Below, piece after piece: positions 48,401-61,620 of a DNA stretch of 64,000 bases. Below the pieces are notes generated by a model. The model was given only the letters and a program-made list of their open reading frames with translations. It was not told where the DNA came from and ran no database searches. Within the stretch, counting starts at the first letter, position 1, and each line of letters opens with the position of its first letter. The stretch is from Chrysomallon squamiferum (lineage: Eukaryota > Mollusca > Gastropoda > Neomphalida > Peltospiridae), in the NCBI GenBank assembly GCA_012295275.1, contig CM022671.1, positions 15,886,456 through 15,950,455 on the forward strand. Reading direction: 5' to 3'. The position numbers and the translations under genes are program-made.

Positions 48401-51400
48401 ATTAATCAATAGCCTGAAATTAATTAAACTTCCTGACATTTGTTTTGAACCTAGTGAACTGCTTAATTATCAACTGTTCTGAATAACAGTACGTTAACCT
48501 ATCATATAAAATGAAAAAAAAATAAAAAGGAAAACTGCACCTGTTCAAATTAATAATTTATATTCTTTTTTATAAATATTTTATTTACCTTTCATGTCTA
48601 TACTTCATTAAATCAAACAAAAACAATAAAAATAACTTGAAAGAGACACTGTTAACAGGATTTTATGACAGCAACACAAATGCACAGCTGTTTCCCTTAG
48701 TGGCTAAACCTTTATGAGGTGACCTTTGTATGCATCTTTTTTCCATTTATTTTTCTCTTTTGACACATTTGGATTAATATGATGAAAAAAATAAAAAATA
48801 ATTTTTAATAGTATATGTTAAGATACAAACTTGTTTTACTATATAAATAGCTACATGTCACATTATTTAGAAACTTTCCAGTGATCTAACTGATCCTGAC
48901 TATATGCCACACAATTTCAATTTAAATTCAGGGATAACCAGTTACAATATGACAAGAATAATAATGTTAACAGAAGCTAATGGAAAAGATCTGTTACTTG
49001 CATTGGATTTAACAAATTTGCTGTTATAAACAATTCAGTATATTATGACTTACCTGGACAATTTTTGCCCTTGAAAGTCTTAGCTAGAATGCAAGTTGGT
49101 TTTTCTTTCACTGTTGCTGCTGTATCAAATGATTTACACAAAGCTTCAACATCATGACCATCTACATCAATAGCATGCCATCTATAAAATATAGGTTCTT
49201 TAAACACATATAATCTAAATCCAAACTGTCACACATTACATACCATTTGCTATTCTTGCTATATACTTTTACTGAGCTTGGATTTAATTATGGAATTATA
49301 ACTATTTTATTAATATATTTATAAGAATACCAAACAAAAAATAATAATAAAACATTATGAAAAATTCATTAAATTTTTTTATTTTAAAAGTAGTGTTACC
49401 CAAAGGCCTCCACCCTCTTGTGATATGTCTGTATATCATGACCAAGACTGGTAGCCTGGCTCTGACCAAGTCTGTTGATGTCAATGATGAGTACTAGGTT
49501 GTCAAGTTTGTAGTAACTAGCAAAGTGGATGGCTTCCCAGATGGATCCTTCAGCACTTTCACCATCTCCAATCAAACAATACACACGATAACTGTAAGAA
49601 CCATCAACAATTAAATATTAAACTTCACTGAGCAGACAATTTACAGAAACACAATTATTAGATATTAGAAGCATAATTTTTTTATGCAATTTATTTATAG
49701 ACCAAAAAAAAAAAGTTTTTAATAAGACGATGCTATTTAAATAGCTAAAAAGCTAAAATGATTCAAAGAATAAAAACACTGTAGAATTGTTAAGATTAAA
49801 TTCAACATACATTACTTCATAACTGATTTCATTACAAAATTACTCACTCTGCTTTGTCAATGTATTTCCCAACATAAGCCATTCCTGCAGCACAGCTCAA
49901 TCCCTGACCAAGAGATCCAGTGGCAACATCAATGAAGTTCAGGCGCTGTTAATTACAATTAAAATAAACATATGAAAAAATACTGGAACTGTTTCAGAAT
50001 GTAATTTTTGAATGAGATCTCGCAATATTGGTTTTATTATTACTTTTATTGCTGAAAACATATTCAAATAACATGAAACATAAAGATTTACAGAATTCAA
50101 TTAACGTGTTGAGATAAATGCTTCTTAATATATAAATATGTTCAGATGAAACGATAAAATAAACAATAGTTACTAAATCTGGTCATGCATATAAAATTAG
50201 AGCTGATTTTTTTAAAAATATAAATCTCTAAGTTTAGAGGTATTCTTACAGGTGTTGGATGTCCCTCCAAGTCTGATGTTATCTTTCTAAGATTCAACAA
50301 CTGGTCGACTGGAACAATGCCAGCTTCTGCACAGGCAGCATACAGAATTGGTGCAGCATGGCCCTGTACAGAAAAACATAAACATTTAAATAACTTTTCT
50401 CACTTGTAAAATGACCAAAATTTACATTTGTTTAATTAAGGCTGGTTAAAATTATACACAGACACATTTTAAAAGATAGGTGAACATAACACACAAAGTT
50501 TGAAATAGATATGAAATGTCACTAGTGGAATAATCGTGTTTTAATTAACTTGTTTTCAAAGTGAAAATTACCTTAATTAATAATCCATTCTGATTTTTCT
50601 TGAATTAATTTGAATAAATTGAAACAATAATTTTCTTTTCAGAGATGTAATTATATATTGTTTATTATTTAATGATAACAAATGTTTCTAAAATGCAAAC
50701 AAACTTTATCAAGGTTAAAACTTTATCAAGGTTTACCTTGGATAAAACAAATCGGTCATTAGCTGGATCCTTTGGTTTTTCTACCTTGTACCGCATTGTG
50801 TGGAAATACAACACAGACATTATCTCTGCCATAGAACAACATGACGTTGGATGCCTAGAAACAGAAAACCATGGACCAGTAACACAAAAAAGTATAATAT
50901 TTCATGGGATTAATGGAACATATAAGTCACCCACCATTAAGATTATTCTCACAAAAATGATACATTGAAAATAGTTTTTACAAGTTGCTATACAAAATTT
51001 GATAGAAAAAAAAATAATGCAAATATAAAAATATTTCTGTGCTGAATTAATTTTGTTTGATATCATACACTCAGATACATGTTTGTGTCTGTGTCTTTCT
51101 CTTTGTATACAATAATTATAATACATGTAATATGTATGTAACATGGTACATACTTTTTATTTATATTTTTAATCTTTTTTACGTTTTATATAACACACAT
51201 TCAACTGACTGATTTTTTTTTTTTTTTTATTACTGTTTGTTATTATTATTATTTATATCTAATAAAAACATATTCAGCCGATTCATAAAAATTTCTTCCG
51301 GCTAAAAAAGGGAGATAACAAGAAACGCATGGCTGATTCAAGTATGAACAATGGCTACAACCATGACGATAGAAATCATAACAAAATGCTGAGTTAAGTA

Positions 51401-51674
51401 TTGATCAAAAATTAATGTTTTACGGCTGGGAGCACATGTCATTCTAAATATACGAAGAGGTCAATTACTGACACACCTACAGTGGGTCCTTGACACTGTG
51501 TTATCATTATGCAATGTCATCGACATCGTTACAAAAAATAAATCTGATAAATAGATAAACTGCTTACCCTGAATTGCTAGCATTTGTCATCTTAATACTA
51601 TGAATTCTAAGTCTGTTAGCCACATCTTTTAGTGCTTGGATGACACTGGCATCAGGACAGTGATATTTGCTCAT
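45487..51674 (-). CDS. TKT: Transketolase, complete gene (12 coding exons, 625 aa)
   Basis: Thiamine-diphosphate enzyme of the non-oxidative pentose phosphate pathway, cytosolic. It transfers two-carbon ketol units between ketose donors and aldose acceptors. Exons (minus): 51674-51568, 50854-50737, 50363-50250, 49945-49848, 49591-49400, 49181-49054, 48154-47961, 47598-47485, 47258-47051, 46845-46631, 46230-46014, 45659-45487. All GT..AG, total 1878 nt, frame intact. Seen: SGHPTS with H37; GHAAP with H77; TPP/metal motif GDGESAEGS with D155 and N185; catalytic Glu in CFIAEQN at E369; transketolase motif [12 protein letters not shown] from 424; C-terminal DHYPEGGIGEAV. Length and residue positions track human TKT (623 aa) closely. 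The start is the first in-frame ATG (AAGATGAGC). No sign of inactivation; TKTL-type loss of the N-terminal TPP segment is excluded. Confidence 0.98.
47051..47258 (-). CDS. TKT: TKT exon 9, catalytic glutamate and pyrimidine-domain core
   Basis: 208 bp between TATCAG and GTAAAG. Encodes [17 protein letters not shown], with the Glu (E369) that activates the TPP aminopyrimidine of the partner subunit, then [16 protein letters not shown] and GSHAGISIG. Confidence 0.97.
49400..49591 (-). CDS. TKT: TKT exon 5, thiamine-diphosphate binding core
   Basis: 192 bp between TTACAG and GTAACA. Encodes [16 protein letters not shown] through DINRLGQ and EAFG, the GDG...N metal/TPP-binding fold (D155, N185). 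The donor GTAACA is a slightly weak match, but the reading frame and protein similarity fix it. Confidence 0.97.
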
Positions 51675-51800
51675 CTTGAATTCTTTCGTGTAGTCTGCAC
51701 GTCCTAGCCGGTACGACCTCTTCTTCGTATTCTGGTTCCTCCACAATTTGAGAGCCCCAACAATAAATGATATGTAAATCAATTTATGAAAATAACTTGC
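51675..51800 (-). promoter_or_regulatory. TKT 5' UTR / promoter-proximal region
   Basis: Relatively GC-raised for the window (CGGCTAGGACGTGCAGAC on the minus strand). The TKT frame stays open upstream but contains no ATG, so the start at 51674 holds. No TATA box identified. Confidence 0.35.
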
Positions 51801-52891
51801 AGTTAAAAATGCATTACACCTTAAAATTATACAAACTTAAGACAATTTTTTAATAAATTATTATTGGACTTCTCCTCATGCTGGTTTATCAAACTACTAA
51901 CTGAAACAACAATGACTATAAAGCTTTCAAGAGAACGGAAATTCACAGCAGGTCAAGGTTCATTGAATCTGATTGAAATACAAGTTTGTCGAGTCAAGGT
52001 CTTGAATAGATTTTTTTTTTTTTTATTGACCGTAAAGCCTTATGCTATATTCGAACAAACAGTATGATAAAAAAAAAAAAAAAATAATAAACGAATAAAA
52101 ATATATAAATATATTAAAAAAAAACCAAGACCTGTATATCTGCTTTTTGTATTGTTATAATTTAATTAGAAAAAAGAAAGAAAGAAAGGACATACAAACA
52201 TGCACCCATAGGCCACACAGTATTACTGTAAGCTTGCTAGAATGATATACAGTTTTAGGTGTTTGTGATACCTTTCTTTTTTCTTCTTTTTTCCCCTTTT
52301 TTGTCTTTTTCTTTCTTTCTGATTGATTTTTCTTTGATTTTTTTAAATTCTTTTTACCTTATTCTATTAGTCATTTCTCAGACATTATCTTTTGTCACAA
52401 TAATTATGTTGTTGTTTTAGTCAACCAATAAGAATATAATTACAGCATCCAGTGAAAATAAAACCAATAAAATACACAGATTATTATTGATAAAAAAGAA
52501 AACAGCTTTTTTAAAGATAGAAGTAGTTGTTCTGGACTGTGTTTTTCCTTAAATGACAAATTATGATAAAATAAATAAAACAGAAAGTATACAAAAGATG
52601 AATACCTGACATTTGTAATTACCACTGAAAAAAAACATAGCTAAATCTTTTCAAACAAAAATAACAAGTCAGTTGTAATATAGTTAAACAAAGATAAATT
52701 ATTGAAAATTACTCCATTAAGATAATTTCATTGTTGAGACAATTGAAAACTGACATTTTAAAAAACATTAGCCTCAGAAAATCACTAAGACCAGTGTAAT
52801 ATACAATCAAATTAATTAAAATCTTCAAAAATCATTTAAAATCAATGTAATAAACTTTAAAAAAAAACACAAAAAAACCCACCTAAAAAAA

Positions 52892-52928
<37 letters not shown>

Positions 52929-55429
52929 TTTAAATTATAGATTCTGCTCCAACAGTACTTCTTTGTCCATGGTAAGATTCACATGAAATATCCAGTGCTG
53001 TTAAACCCAAAAGAACTGTCCCTCAAATGTCAGCACATGATCTCTTTTCATTTTCTTGTAATGTAAGGCCATGTAACTACAGATTAAGAATATGTTTGCA
53101 TCATTAATAAAAATAGTTCTTCATTTTCAAAGACCATCAGTGAGACAACTACCAATTGTTTTATTTTGCAGATAAAAAAGTAACTGATGAACTTGAAATA
53201 ACTTTACAGATTAAAATTAAATATATATATACACTGTGTTTAAGAATGAAGCTGTTTACAAATGCTTGTTTTCAGAACTGTTAAAATATTTAATTTATAT
53301 TTATCATTTTTAAGCATTCTGGTTTCCATCTGATTATTTTCTTTTCACAAAATTTAATAAGATTGCTGTATAGTGTCAGTCTGTATAGCTTATTTGCCTT
53401 AACTATAAGAATGGAAAATGAAGCCTTTTAAGGACATTATCAGAGCTTTTTAAATGACTTCATACTAAAAACTACAGCAAAGAAACATACATGCTATTTT
53501 TTTTTTTACTTTTAATAGCAAAGGATCTTTTTCTTTATATCCTTCCCATAAACTGGAAAACACATACCACAGAATTCAATAAACCAGATATAGCCACTTG
53601 TTGAACAAGAAGTATCCTAAATGATGTACCAAAAAGTCCTGCTATAAAAAGGCAGTTTTTATTTAAAATGAAATGTAATGCAATGTAATGTAATGTAAAA
53701 TACAAATTAAGCATATAAAACTGAAATATCATTATGATAGCCTCTTAAACCTGGATACCTTGTTCAGTTATCTCTTAAGTATGACAGCCAGTGTCATTGT
53801 GACACAGTTTTTCAAACATCACCAACATGTATCAGTTTTTAAATGCTTTGAATGTAGGGAAATTACCTTCAAAGTGATATAAGACAATGTATTTAACACT
53901 AACAGTTTGTGAATTATAATAAAGGTTTTTAAAACAATGTAGTTGTCAAATACATCTGTCTTCAATAAACAATTTTGAGTAAAGTTTTATAACATTTTTA
54001 GAACTGTATTTAGTTTTTACTTCTAAAATTCTGAATTTATCATATGATTAAAATGGAAACGTATTTCATTTATGACAAATGTTTTTATTACATTATTATT
54101 TTTAACATAAACACTATCATTTCGTAGAGTTTATGTTCAGGCCAGTTCTTATAGACTGTTATGTACAGCATCTTTAATAATGACCTTGATCACTTAACAA
54201 TAGCCGAGATAAAATCTGACTTTTCAAAATTATACATTATCTGTTGTTATAAATTTAAATTTAGAAATATACTTGTTATTAATTTCTTTGTCAGATTCTA
54301 ATCAGTCTGTTGTTAATGTAGTATCATCTATAGGATTAAGTAATTAAAGTTATACAAAACATTGCTTATATATAATAAATTTTAATGTTGATAGTAATTT
54401 AATTAATTTGTAACTAAACCTTTAGACTTTAAATGGGCTAAAAGCAACACACAGTAGAGAACCTTGAAGAAATAAAACTTTGTTTGGTTTAAGGATTAGA
54501 AATACCCAAACTAAATTTTTTTATTTCCACCTTAGACTTTGTTTAACCTTTAAATGCAGTAACAATTCCAACTCTTTTTTTCAGCAGCAAGTTATCACAA
54601 ATATTGTTCAAGATATTGTTAGAGTATTTTAAAAGCAAGATAGATAATGTTGAGGGGTAAAGAGAAATACAGAGAGGAAAGGTGAAGAGATAAAAAAAAG
54701 AGGTAAAAATGAGTCTTAAACCAGATGTTCTTGTGCATGTATTGAAAGGACTCAAGTGAGAAAAAAACGTTTGCATAAATTTATAAATCTCAGCTCATTT
54801 TGCTTTTGTTTCTTAGGATTGTTTTTATTTTAAGTGATACCAGGATAATGTTCTCTGATCACATAAAACTGTATAATTTCCCATTTTGTACTTATTTGTT
54901 TACTTTTTGTTAAAAATGAATTTATTTTAAATAGCTTTTTGAATTGTAACCACCAATAAGAAACTATATGAAACAAAATGAAAATATAAACAGGCCTATT
55001 TTAATTATAAATAACACGTACATAATTTAATTAAAAACAATAATAATTGTCCAGTAATTCAATAATTGCAAATTTTGGATACATTATAAACAGATTTTAC
55101 TGCATAATGTTATCTGATTGGCTAATAAAGATGAGATCTAAATTACCATTACATCCAGAATAATTTTTTATTCTTCACTTTGTCAACAGTTTATTATTAA
55201 ATACAAATACATACATACAATATCCAAATATTTACAAAAGAAATATTTATTTTATTTCCTTATACATCATTCAAGTAGCAATACATTTTAATATACAGAA
55301 CAATCAGAATATAACAGAATTTTATAACAATTTAAGACAAGTTACTTATGATTATAAAATTATGATTAAAAAAAACCCCAAAAGTGGAAAAACCACTTTG
55401 TCATTTCACTTTCTGGTTTAATGTTATTG
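51801..55429. other. GSAP-TKT intergenic region
   Basis: No supported gene. AT-rich with (AAT)n at about 52892-52928, poly(A)/poly(T) runs and several possible minus-strand poly(A) hexamers (for example near 55165 and 55240) that could end GSAP transcripts. The ORFs present are short and uninformative. Confidence 0.5.
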
Positions 55430-56450
55430 TTACATTATTCATGTCTTTGACTATTAGTTTTACTAGTCATAGCTTTTATAAAATTGTTAATGAATACTGT
55501 TCATGTCTTTGACTATTACTGTTACACTATTCATGTCTTTGACTATTAGTTTTACTAGTCATAGCTTTTATAAAATTGTTAATGAATACTGTTCATGTCT
55601 TTGACTATTACTGTTATACTATTCATGTCTTTGACTATTGTTGTTTTATTTTTCATGTCTTTTAGTGTTAATTCTTACTATTTATGTCTTTGAGTATTGT
55701 TATAGTATTATTTAGCTGACTATTACTGTTATATTATTTAGATGTCTGACTTCTGACTATTAGTTGTTCAGACATCTTGACTAGTCCTGTTGTTTTATTC
55801 AGAGGTCTTTTCACTATTACTGATGTATTCATTAGATGTCTTTGATTATTATTTTTAATGTTGTGCCAGAATTATGAAACAGTTCTGACTCGTATACCAT
55901 TTGTATTAAACGATCAAGTGTGTCATATGAATGTCTTTCACTAAAAGTTAGCATTATCCAGTTGTCTTTGACTATCAGTGTTGTATTATCCAGTTGTCTT
56001 TCACTAAAAGTTAGCATTATCCAGTTGTCTTTGACTATCAGTGTTGTATTATTCAGTTGTCTTTGACTATCAGTGTTGTATTATCCAGTTGTCTTTGACT
56101 ATCAGTGTTGTATTATCCAGTTGTCTTTGACTATCAGTGTTGTATTATTCAGTTGTCTTTGACTATCAGTGTTGTATTATCCAGTTGTCTTTGACTATCA
56201 GTGTTGCATTATCCAGTTGTCTTTGACTATCAGTGTTGTATTATTCAGTTGTCTTTGACTATTACAGATGCATTATTCAGATGTCTCTGACTATCAGTGT
56301 TGTATTATTCAGTTGTCTTTGACTATTACAGATGCATTATTCAAATGACTTTGACTATCAGTGTTGTATTATTCAGTTGTCTTTGACTATTACAGATGCA
56401 TTATTCAGATGTCTCTGACTATCACTGTTATATTACTCAGTTGTCTTTGA
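55430..56450. repeat. 32-bp minisatellite downstream of GSAP
   Basis: Roughly 1 kb of units with core TTGTCTTTGACTATCAGTGT. The central part (about 55960-56250) is nearly perfect with a 32-bp period; the left part is degenerate (ATTCATGTCTTTGACTATTA type). It begins about 60 bp past the GSAP stop, so it probably lies in the 3' UTR. Confidence 0.88.
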
Positions 56451-56508
56451 CTATCATGTTAATACTGTGCTTGAATTCTGAAACAGTTGTGATTTGTAAT
56501 CCAGTGAT

Positions 56509-56636
56509 TTACAAAAATGAACTCTCATACTCGGCTGACTGCCTTGAGTGAAACAACCCAACTTCCTCTAGCAGGACAGCATCAACATCAGCAGATGGTG
56601 GAATCGTTCCTGGACTACCTCTTCTGCTTTGACTCT
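56509..56636 (-). CDS. GSAP: GSAP last coding exon
   Basis: 128 bp after GTTTTACAG, ends TTT TTG TAA. Encodes ESQSRRGSPGTIPPSADVDA then VLLEEVGLFHSRQSAEYESS, with the conserved C-terminal D-x-x-x-x-E-E motif and a species-specific tail. Confidence 0.82.
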
Positions 56637-56948
56637 CTGTAAAACAAAATAGATAAAACATCAAAACAAATAAGAAAAAAAAATTTCCACACATACTGAT
56701 TGCAACAAACAACTGAAAATACAGTTTGGTTTTTCTTCAGCAAAGATAAAGATTATTTTATGATTATCCATCTTTGACTAAAAACTACTATCTATCAATA
56801 ACCAGGACTAGATGATTTTTCAAGAAGATTATTTGCCCCTAAAAATGAAGGTTTCCTCAAAAATGAAGTATGTTCATATACATTTAATATCCACTTCTAT
56901 GATTAACAGAATAACAATATAAATCAATATAAATTTTATGTCAACATT

Positions 56949-56991
<43 letters not shown>

Positions 56992-59900
56992 AAAAACTGT
57001 TTTCTAGATCATGTATCCTTATATTAAACCACTTTGCATTAAACACCTTTACATCTAATGTGACATCTATTCAAGTACGTTACAGTTATTACTGTTTCAC
57101 TAATCTTTATAAAATATCATGATGATAATAAATAATCTAAATCATATATTTTTATTCTTAGAATTTTATTATTATGGTTATTTTGTGGCAAATAATCTTA
57201 GATAATAAAATAGTATGATTAAATACTATTTAAAAAATTAATTTGTTCACTTCTGTTTTGATAATAAAAGATTATTTTCATTAATGAACCTGGAATCTAG
57301 AATACACAAGAATATAGTCTTCAGTGTTCCATGATGTTCTTTCAGAACCATCATTTTAAACATCTACTCTCAGTAGGTTTTAATTCTTTAGTAAATCATC
57401 TCAACTATATCTTTCATCTAAGTCCTTATAACATTAATTTAATGCTGACTGGTATTTGCATCACAAATAAACTTTTATTTTGTTTCACATAATCAACACA
57501 ATTTGGGAATGGAAATTATGACATAGTAAGTAATAGCTTAATACCATTTATTTGTAGAAACTGTTTTTAAAAAAAAAAAAAAAAAATATGATGGCATAGC
57601 AGTAGTTTTAATCTATATTCCGATTTTTTCCGGATGGAAATAGGAAATATTTAGACTAAATTTTCATAATACCACAAGTACATTTTAATAAACAGTTCAG
57701 CATCTGCTCTAGGTTTATATATTTAAAACAGAATACATTCACTACCAACAGTCTTAAACTTTCCATAAAGTCAGTTATCTTTTGTCACAGACCAGATACT
57801 TCTTTAGAATCAACAAAAGGAAATTTTACTCACACACACACACACACACACAGAATGTGATAGAATTTATTTAACAAAATTCTGATCTCTGATTAAAGCA
57901 TTGACAGAAAATACCTTTGGTTTTTGTCTCCAAATACTTAATAAAAGTTTCAAGTGGTTGGAAGAGAGCAGACATGTTTGTAGCTTCCGATGTCATGCCT
58001 AGTCTTACATCTGTTTTGCTTCCTGTTAGAGAAATAAGACATTGTTAAGTTACTTTGTTATAAACATATTGCTTATAATAAATCTATATACAAGGTACTA
58101 TTTCTTAAGCTTATTTACAAACATTCAGAAAGCAGTCATTTTGTAATACATATCCACAATTATTATATTTTTAAATATTCTAATTTTTGTATTTCTCATT
58201 TTTTAATTAATATTTTTTAAATTTATCATCTATTTTATTAATTTAAAAGTGTGTTGAAGTTTTATTCATTCATGTATTATTCATTCAGGTATAAATATTT
58301 TAAATATAGGTTAAACTCATCTAACAAAATATGTACAGGTACCGAACCATTTGCCAGATAACTGGATACAGGCTTTAGATAGATAGATAAATATAGAGAT
58401 GGATATATCCTAGATGGATAGATAGACAGACATACAGAGAGAAGGACACACAGATAGATATGTAGATAGATATTTAAAATATAAAATTAAGAATGGATTT
58501 GATATTCACAGCTACAAATTAGTATGCTTCTAAAGCAGAGAGTCTGTTTCATCTTTATTAATCCATTCAAAATTCTAAAAATTATCTGAATATATTGTGC
58601 TTTTCAGATGAAAGCTGCATTTCTGCTAGATGATCATAAATGAAAATGATAGCAAAATGAAACAAATAATAACCAGTAATACTTTCAGTGTGCATCATGG
58701 AAGCCAAAACAAGTGGCAAATTCAAAAATGTTCAAACTTAATCACAAACTTCATATTTGATATGCAATTCTTTTGGAAATTCCACAACAGAAGAAATGTG
58801 AATTTGGTAACCAGTCTTCCATGATGTTAGTTTGATTTTGTGAAGCAACAAAGCAGCATTATGCAAATGACTTTTAATTTTTTTTTTTTTTCTGTTATTG
58901 GGATAAATGGTTTGGTTCCTGTATTTTAATTAATAGTGATACATTTTATTATCCTTTTTCTCACCAAGCAAGATTTCGGCTGTCTGCTGCTGAGCAAAAT
59001 ATCTAGAACACAGAGGATGGTTCCAGGTTTTCATACACTCCTCTGCAGCATCCTTCAACAAACAAAACAAATATTCCCTACACAGTTGTTTCTTTTATTC
59101 TGAAGATTAACTAATACCAATACAGGCAAAACAAATATATAAAATATGCTACTGACAATATTAAATATAATTTTCAGTGGTATAAGTAATTTGTATGAAG
59201 GAGTGTGGAATGTAAACTTTGTGTAATTTGGATTGAAACTTGTATGACTGTTTTAGCAGACATAACCTACCTTTGATAGGTGAGAAATTAATTCGTATTT
59301 TAATTTCACATTTTCACCTTTGATACCATCATCAGGTACATCTGAAAAACAGAATTAATTAGAAATACATTTCATATTTCAAGCAGAAGTTACTAAAATT
59401 TGTATAGAGTGCCTGTAAAGAGACTAATACTAACATATAACTATTTGGAATACATGTCACAGAGATTTGTTCATTTGAACATTTCATCAGATAATGATTA
59501 AGTAAGTAATAGACAGTTGATACACTTAAATTAAATAATTAGACATTTAATATACTTAAGTGATTAATGTGCTAAATGGAACACTTTTGGAAGAGCAGAC
59601 TGAATGTCCAATGCTGCAGAAAGTTTCAAAGTATTTTTTAAATCATATAATAAACCTAAATCTGAGCTTTACACATGTGTATTACCGATAATAACATGTA
59701 CATTTTGTACATATTTTAATTCCTTTTTGTATGCCTGTTGAGAAAATGTAAATCATCTATCTACCTGTTAGTAGTTGTGACATAAAAGCTCCTGTCAGTT
59801 GCAAAACACCATGATCAACATACTGGAGAAAAAGGCTGAAGAATATAGAAAAACGTTATTTATAATGTTTTTAAAAATATTTGAAGTTCATTTCAGTCCT

Positions 59901-61572
59901 GATTTTCATCTGATTAAGTTAAATATGGTCAATGATAACACATGAAAGGAAGTGACAAAGAGGTGCAACATTTTTAAAAATAATATACACTGACAAATTG
60001 AAATTGAATAATAATACAGGTTTTGGTTGTGAGTATTTGTCTCGTTTTTAAACAATTAGCAAAGCATTTTTGATTTTCATCACTTAGCAAGGCAAATGAT
60101 AACTATACAGAATAACAAGTGACTTTGTTTTTATTATCATCATACCCATTCAGGACTATAATTATTAAACATAATTATTTAAATCAGTACCATGATCAAT
60201 ACTCATAAACAATTATTTTATTTAAATAACATAATTAACTATTTAAAAATTCATAAAAGGCTTACTTGAACTGAAGACAGCGAAATCCAAGCATGGTAAA
60301 ATATGTTTGAAAACCTGAATAAAAAAGAAAGATAATGCATTTTGGAATAAATTATTTTCTAACTTTTTTTTTTCAAGAAAAAGGGTATTTATATGTTTAT
60401 ATTAGTCCTATTTGTGCAATCAAATAAAGAATAAAGCATAACATACTTCAAACAATATATGAAAGATAAATAAATACACAAAGAAAAATTAAGTGTAAAA
60501 ACAAATATAGGCTAGTATTCTAGCCACTGAAGACATACCTGGAGGAAGTGGAAAAGCTTTTTCAGTGGCTGTCAAATGGAATCTCTCAAAGAGCTGAAAT
60601 AATTCATACTCTTCATCAGACCCTGGACTGCTTCTACAAATATGGGAGAAACACTGTGTGTTATTATTTTAAAACATGTCAGATGTGAACTTACAAACAG
60701 AGACATATAAAGCTAAGACTGTAGCTCATTATCAGTAATATATATGACACTAAGATTTAGATTTATTATCAATTTAAATTTGAATGATTCATAATGCATT
60801 TATAACGTTTTAATTGATCATTGATTGACAAATGTTTTGCTAATTATTTTATTTTGATAAACCACACTCACCATATGTTCACACAAACACAATAGCACAC
60901 ACACACACGCACAGACCCATCACATACACCCCCCCATCAATACCACCCACACATGCACTCACACACTACCACATACACATACATACATATACACACACAC
61001 ATTACCACACATGCACACACTTACATTAACTACATAAAGTGTAAAGTTCATATATTTTGAAAATTTATGTCTTGGAACATTGCTTACGTGTCAGTGTGGA
61101 AACATCATCAAAGTTAATACATTAACAAGTGTAAAGAAAGAAAATGTTTTTAAACAGAAATCTTGTTCTAATAAAGATGAATAAAAAATAAAGTTTCTTC
61201 TACATCAGTAAAAATTTCAACTGCCATTGTTTGATGTTAATATCTGTACAAGTGTGTGTGTGTGTGTGTGTGTGTGGGTATGTTTCTGTCATCTGGTTTT
61301 GTTTACATACTGAAAGTGTGAGAAATTTTGTTTATGAATCAGTGAAAAAGATATAGATATATATCATCTGTTGATTGATACAGTTATCTTGTATTCTGAA
61401 AACAGTAAAATGCTAAGGTTACTCACAGATCAGGAATGGACTCTGCATTTGTTGATTCTTTGATACTGCACAGAATGTGACATAACTGTCTGCTGTTCAC
61501 CATCTAACAATCACAGGATATAAATTTATAAAAAAAAAAAAAAAAAAAAAGAAGTATCAACAATCAGTTTCA

Positions 61573-61620
<48 letters not shown>

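Noticed and set aside
51675-51782. Upstream extension of the transketolase frame
   Set aside because: No in-frame ATG in the extension; homology starts at MSKYH, so it is 5' UTR.
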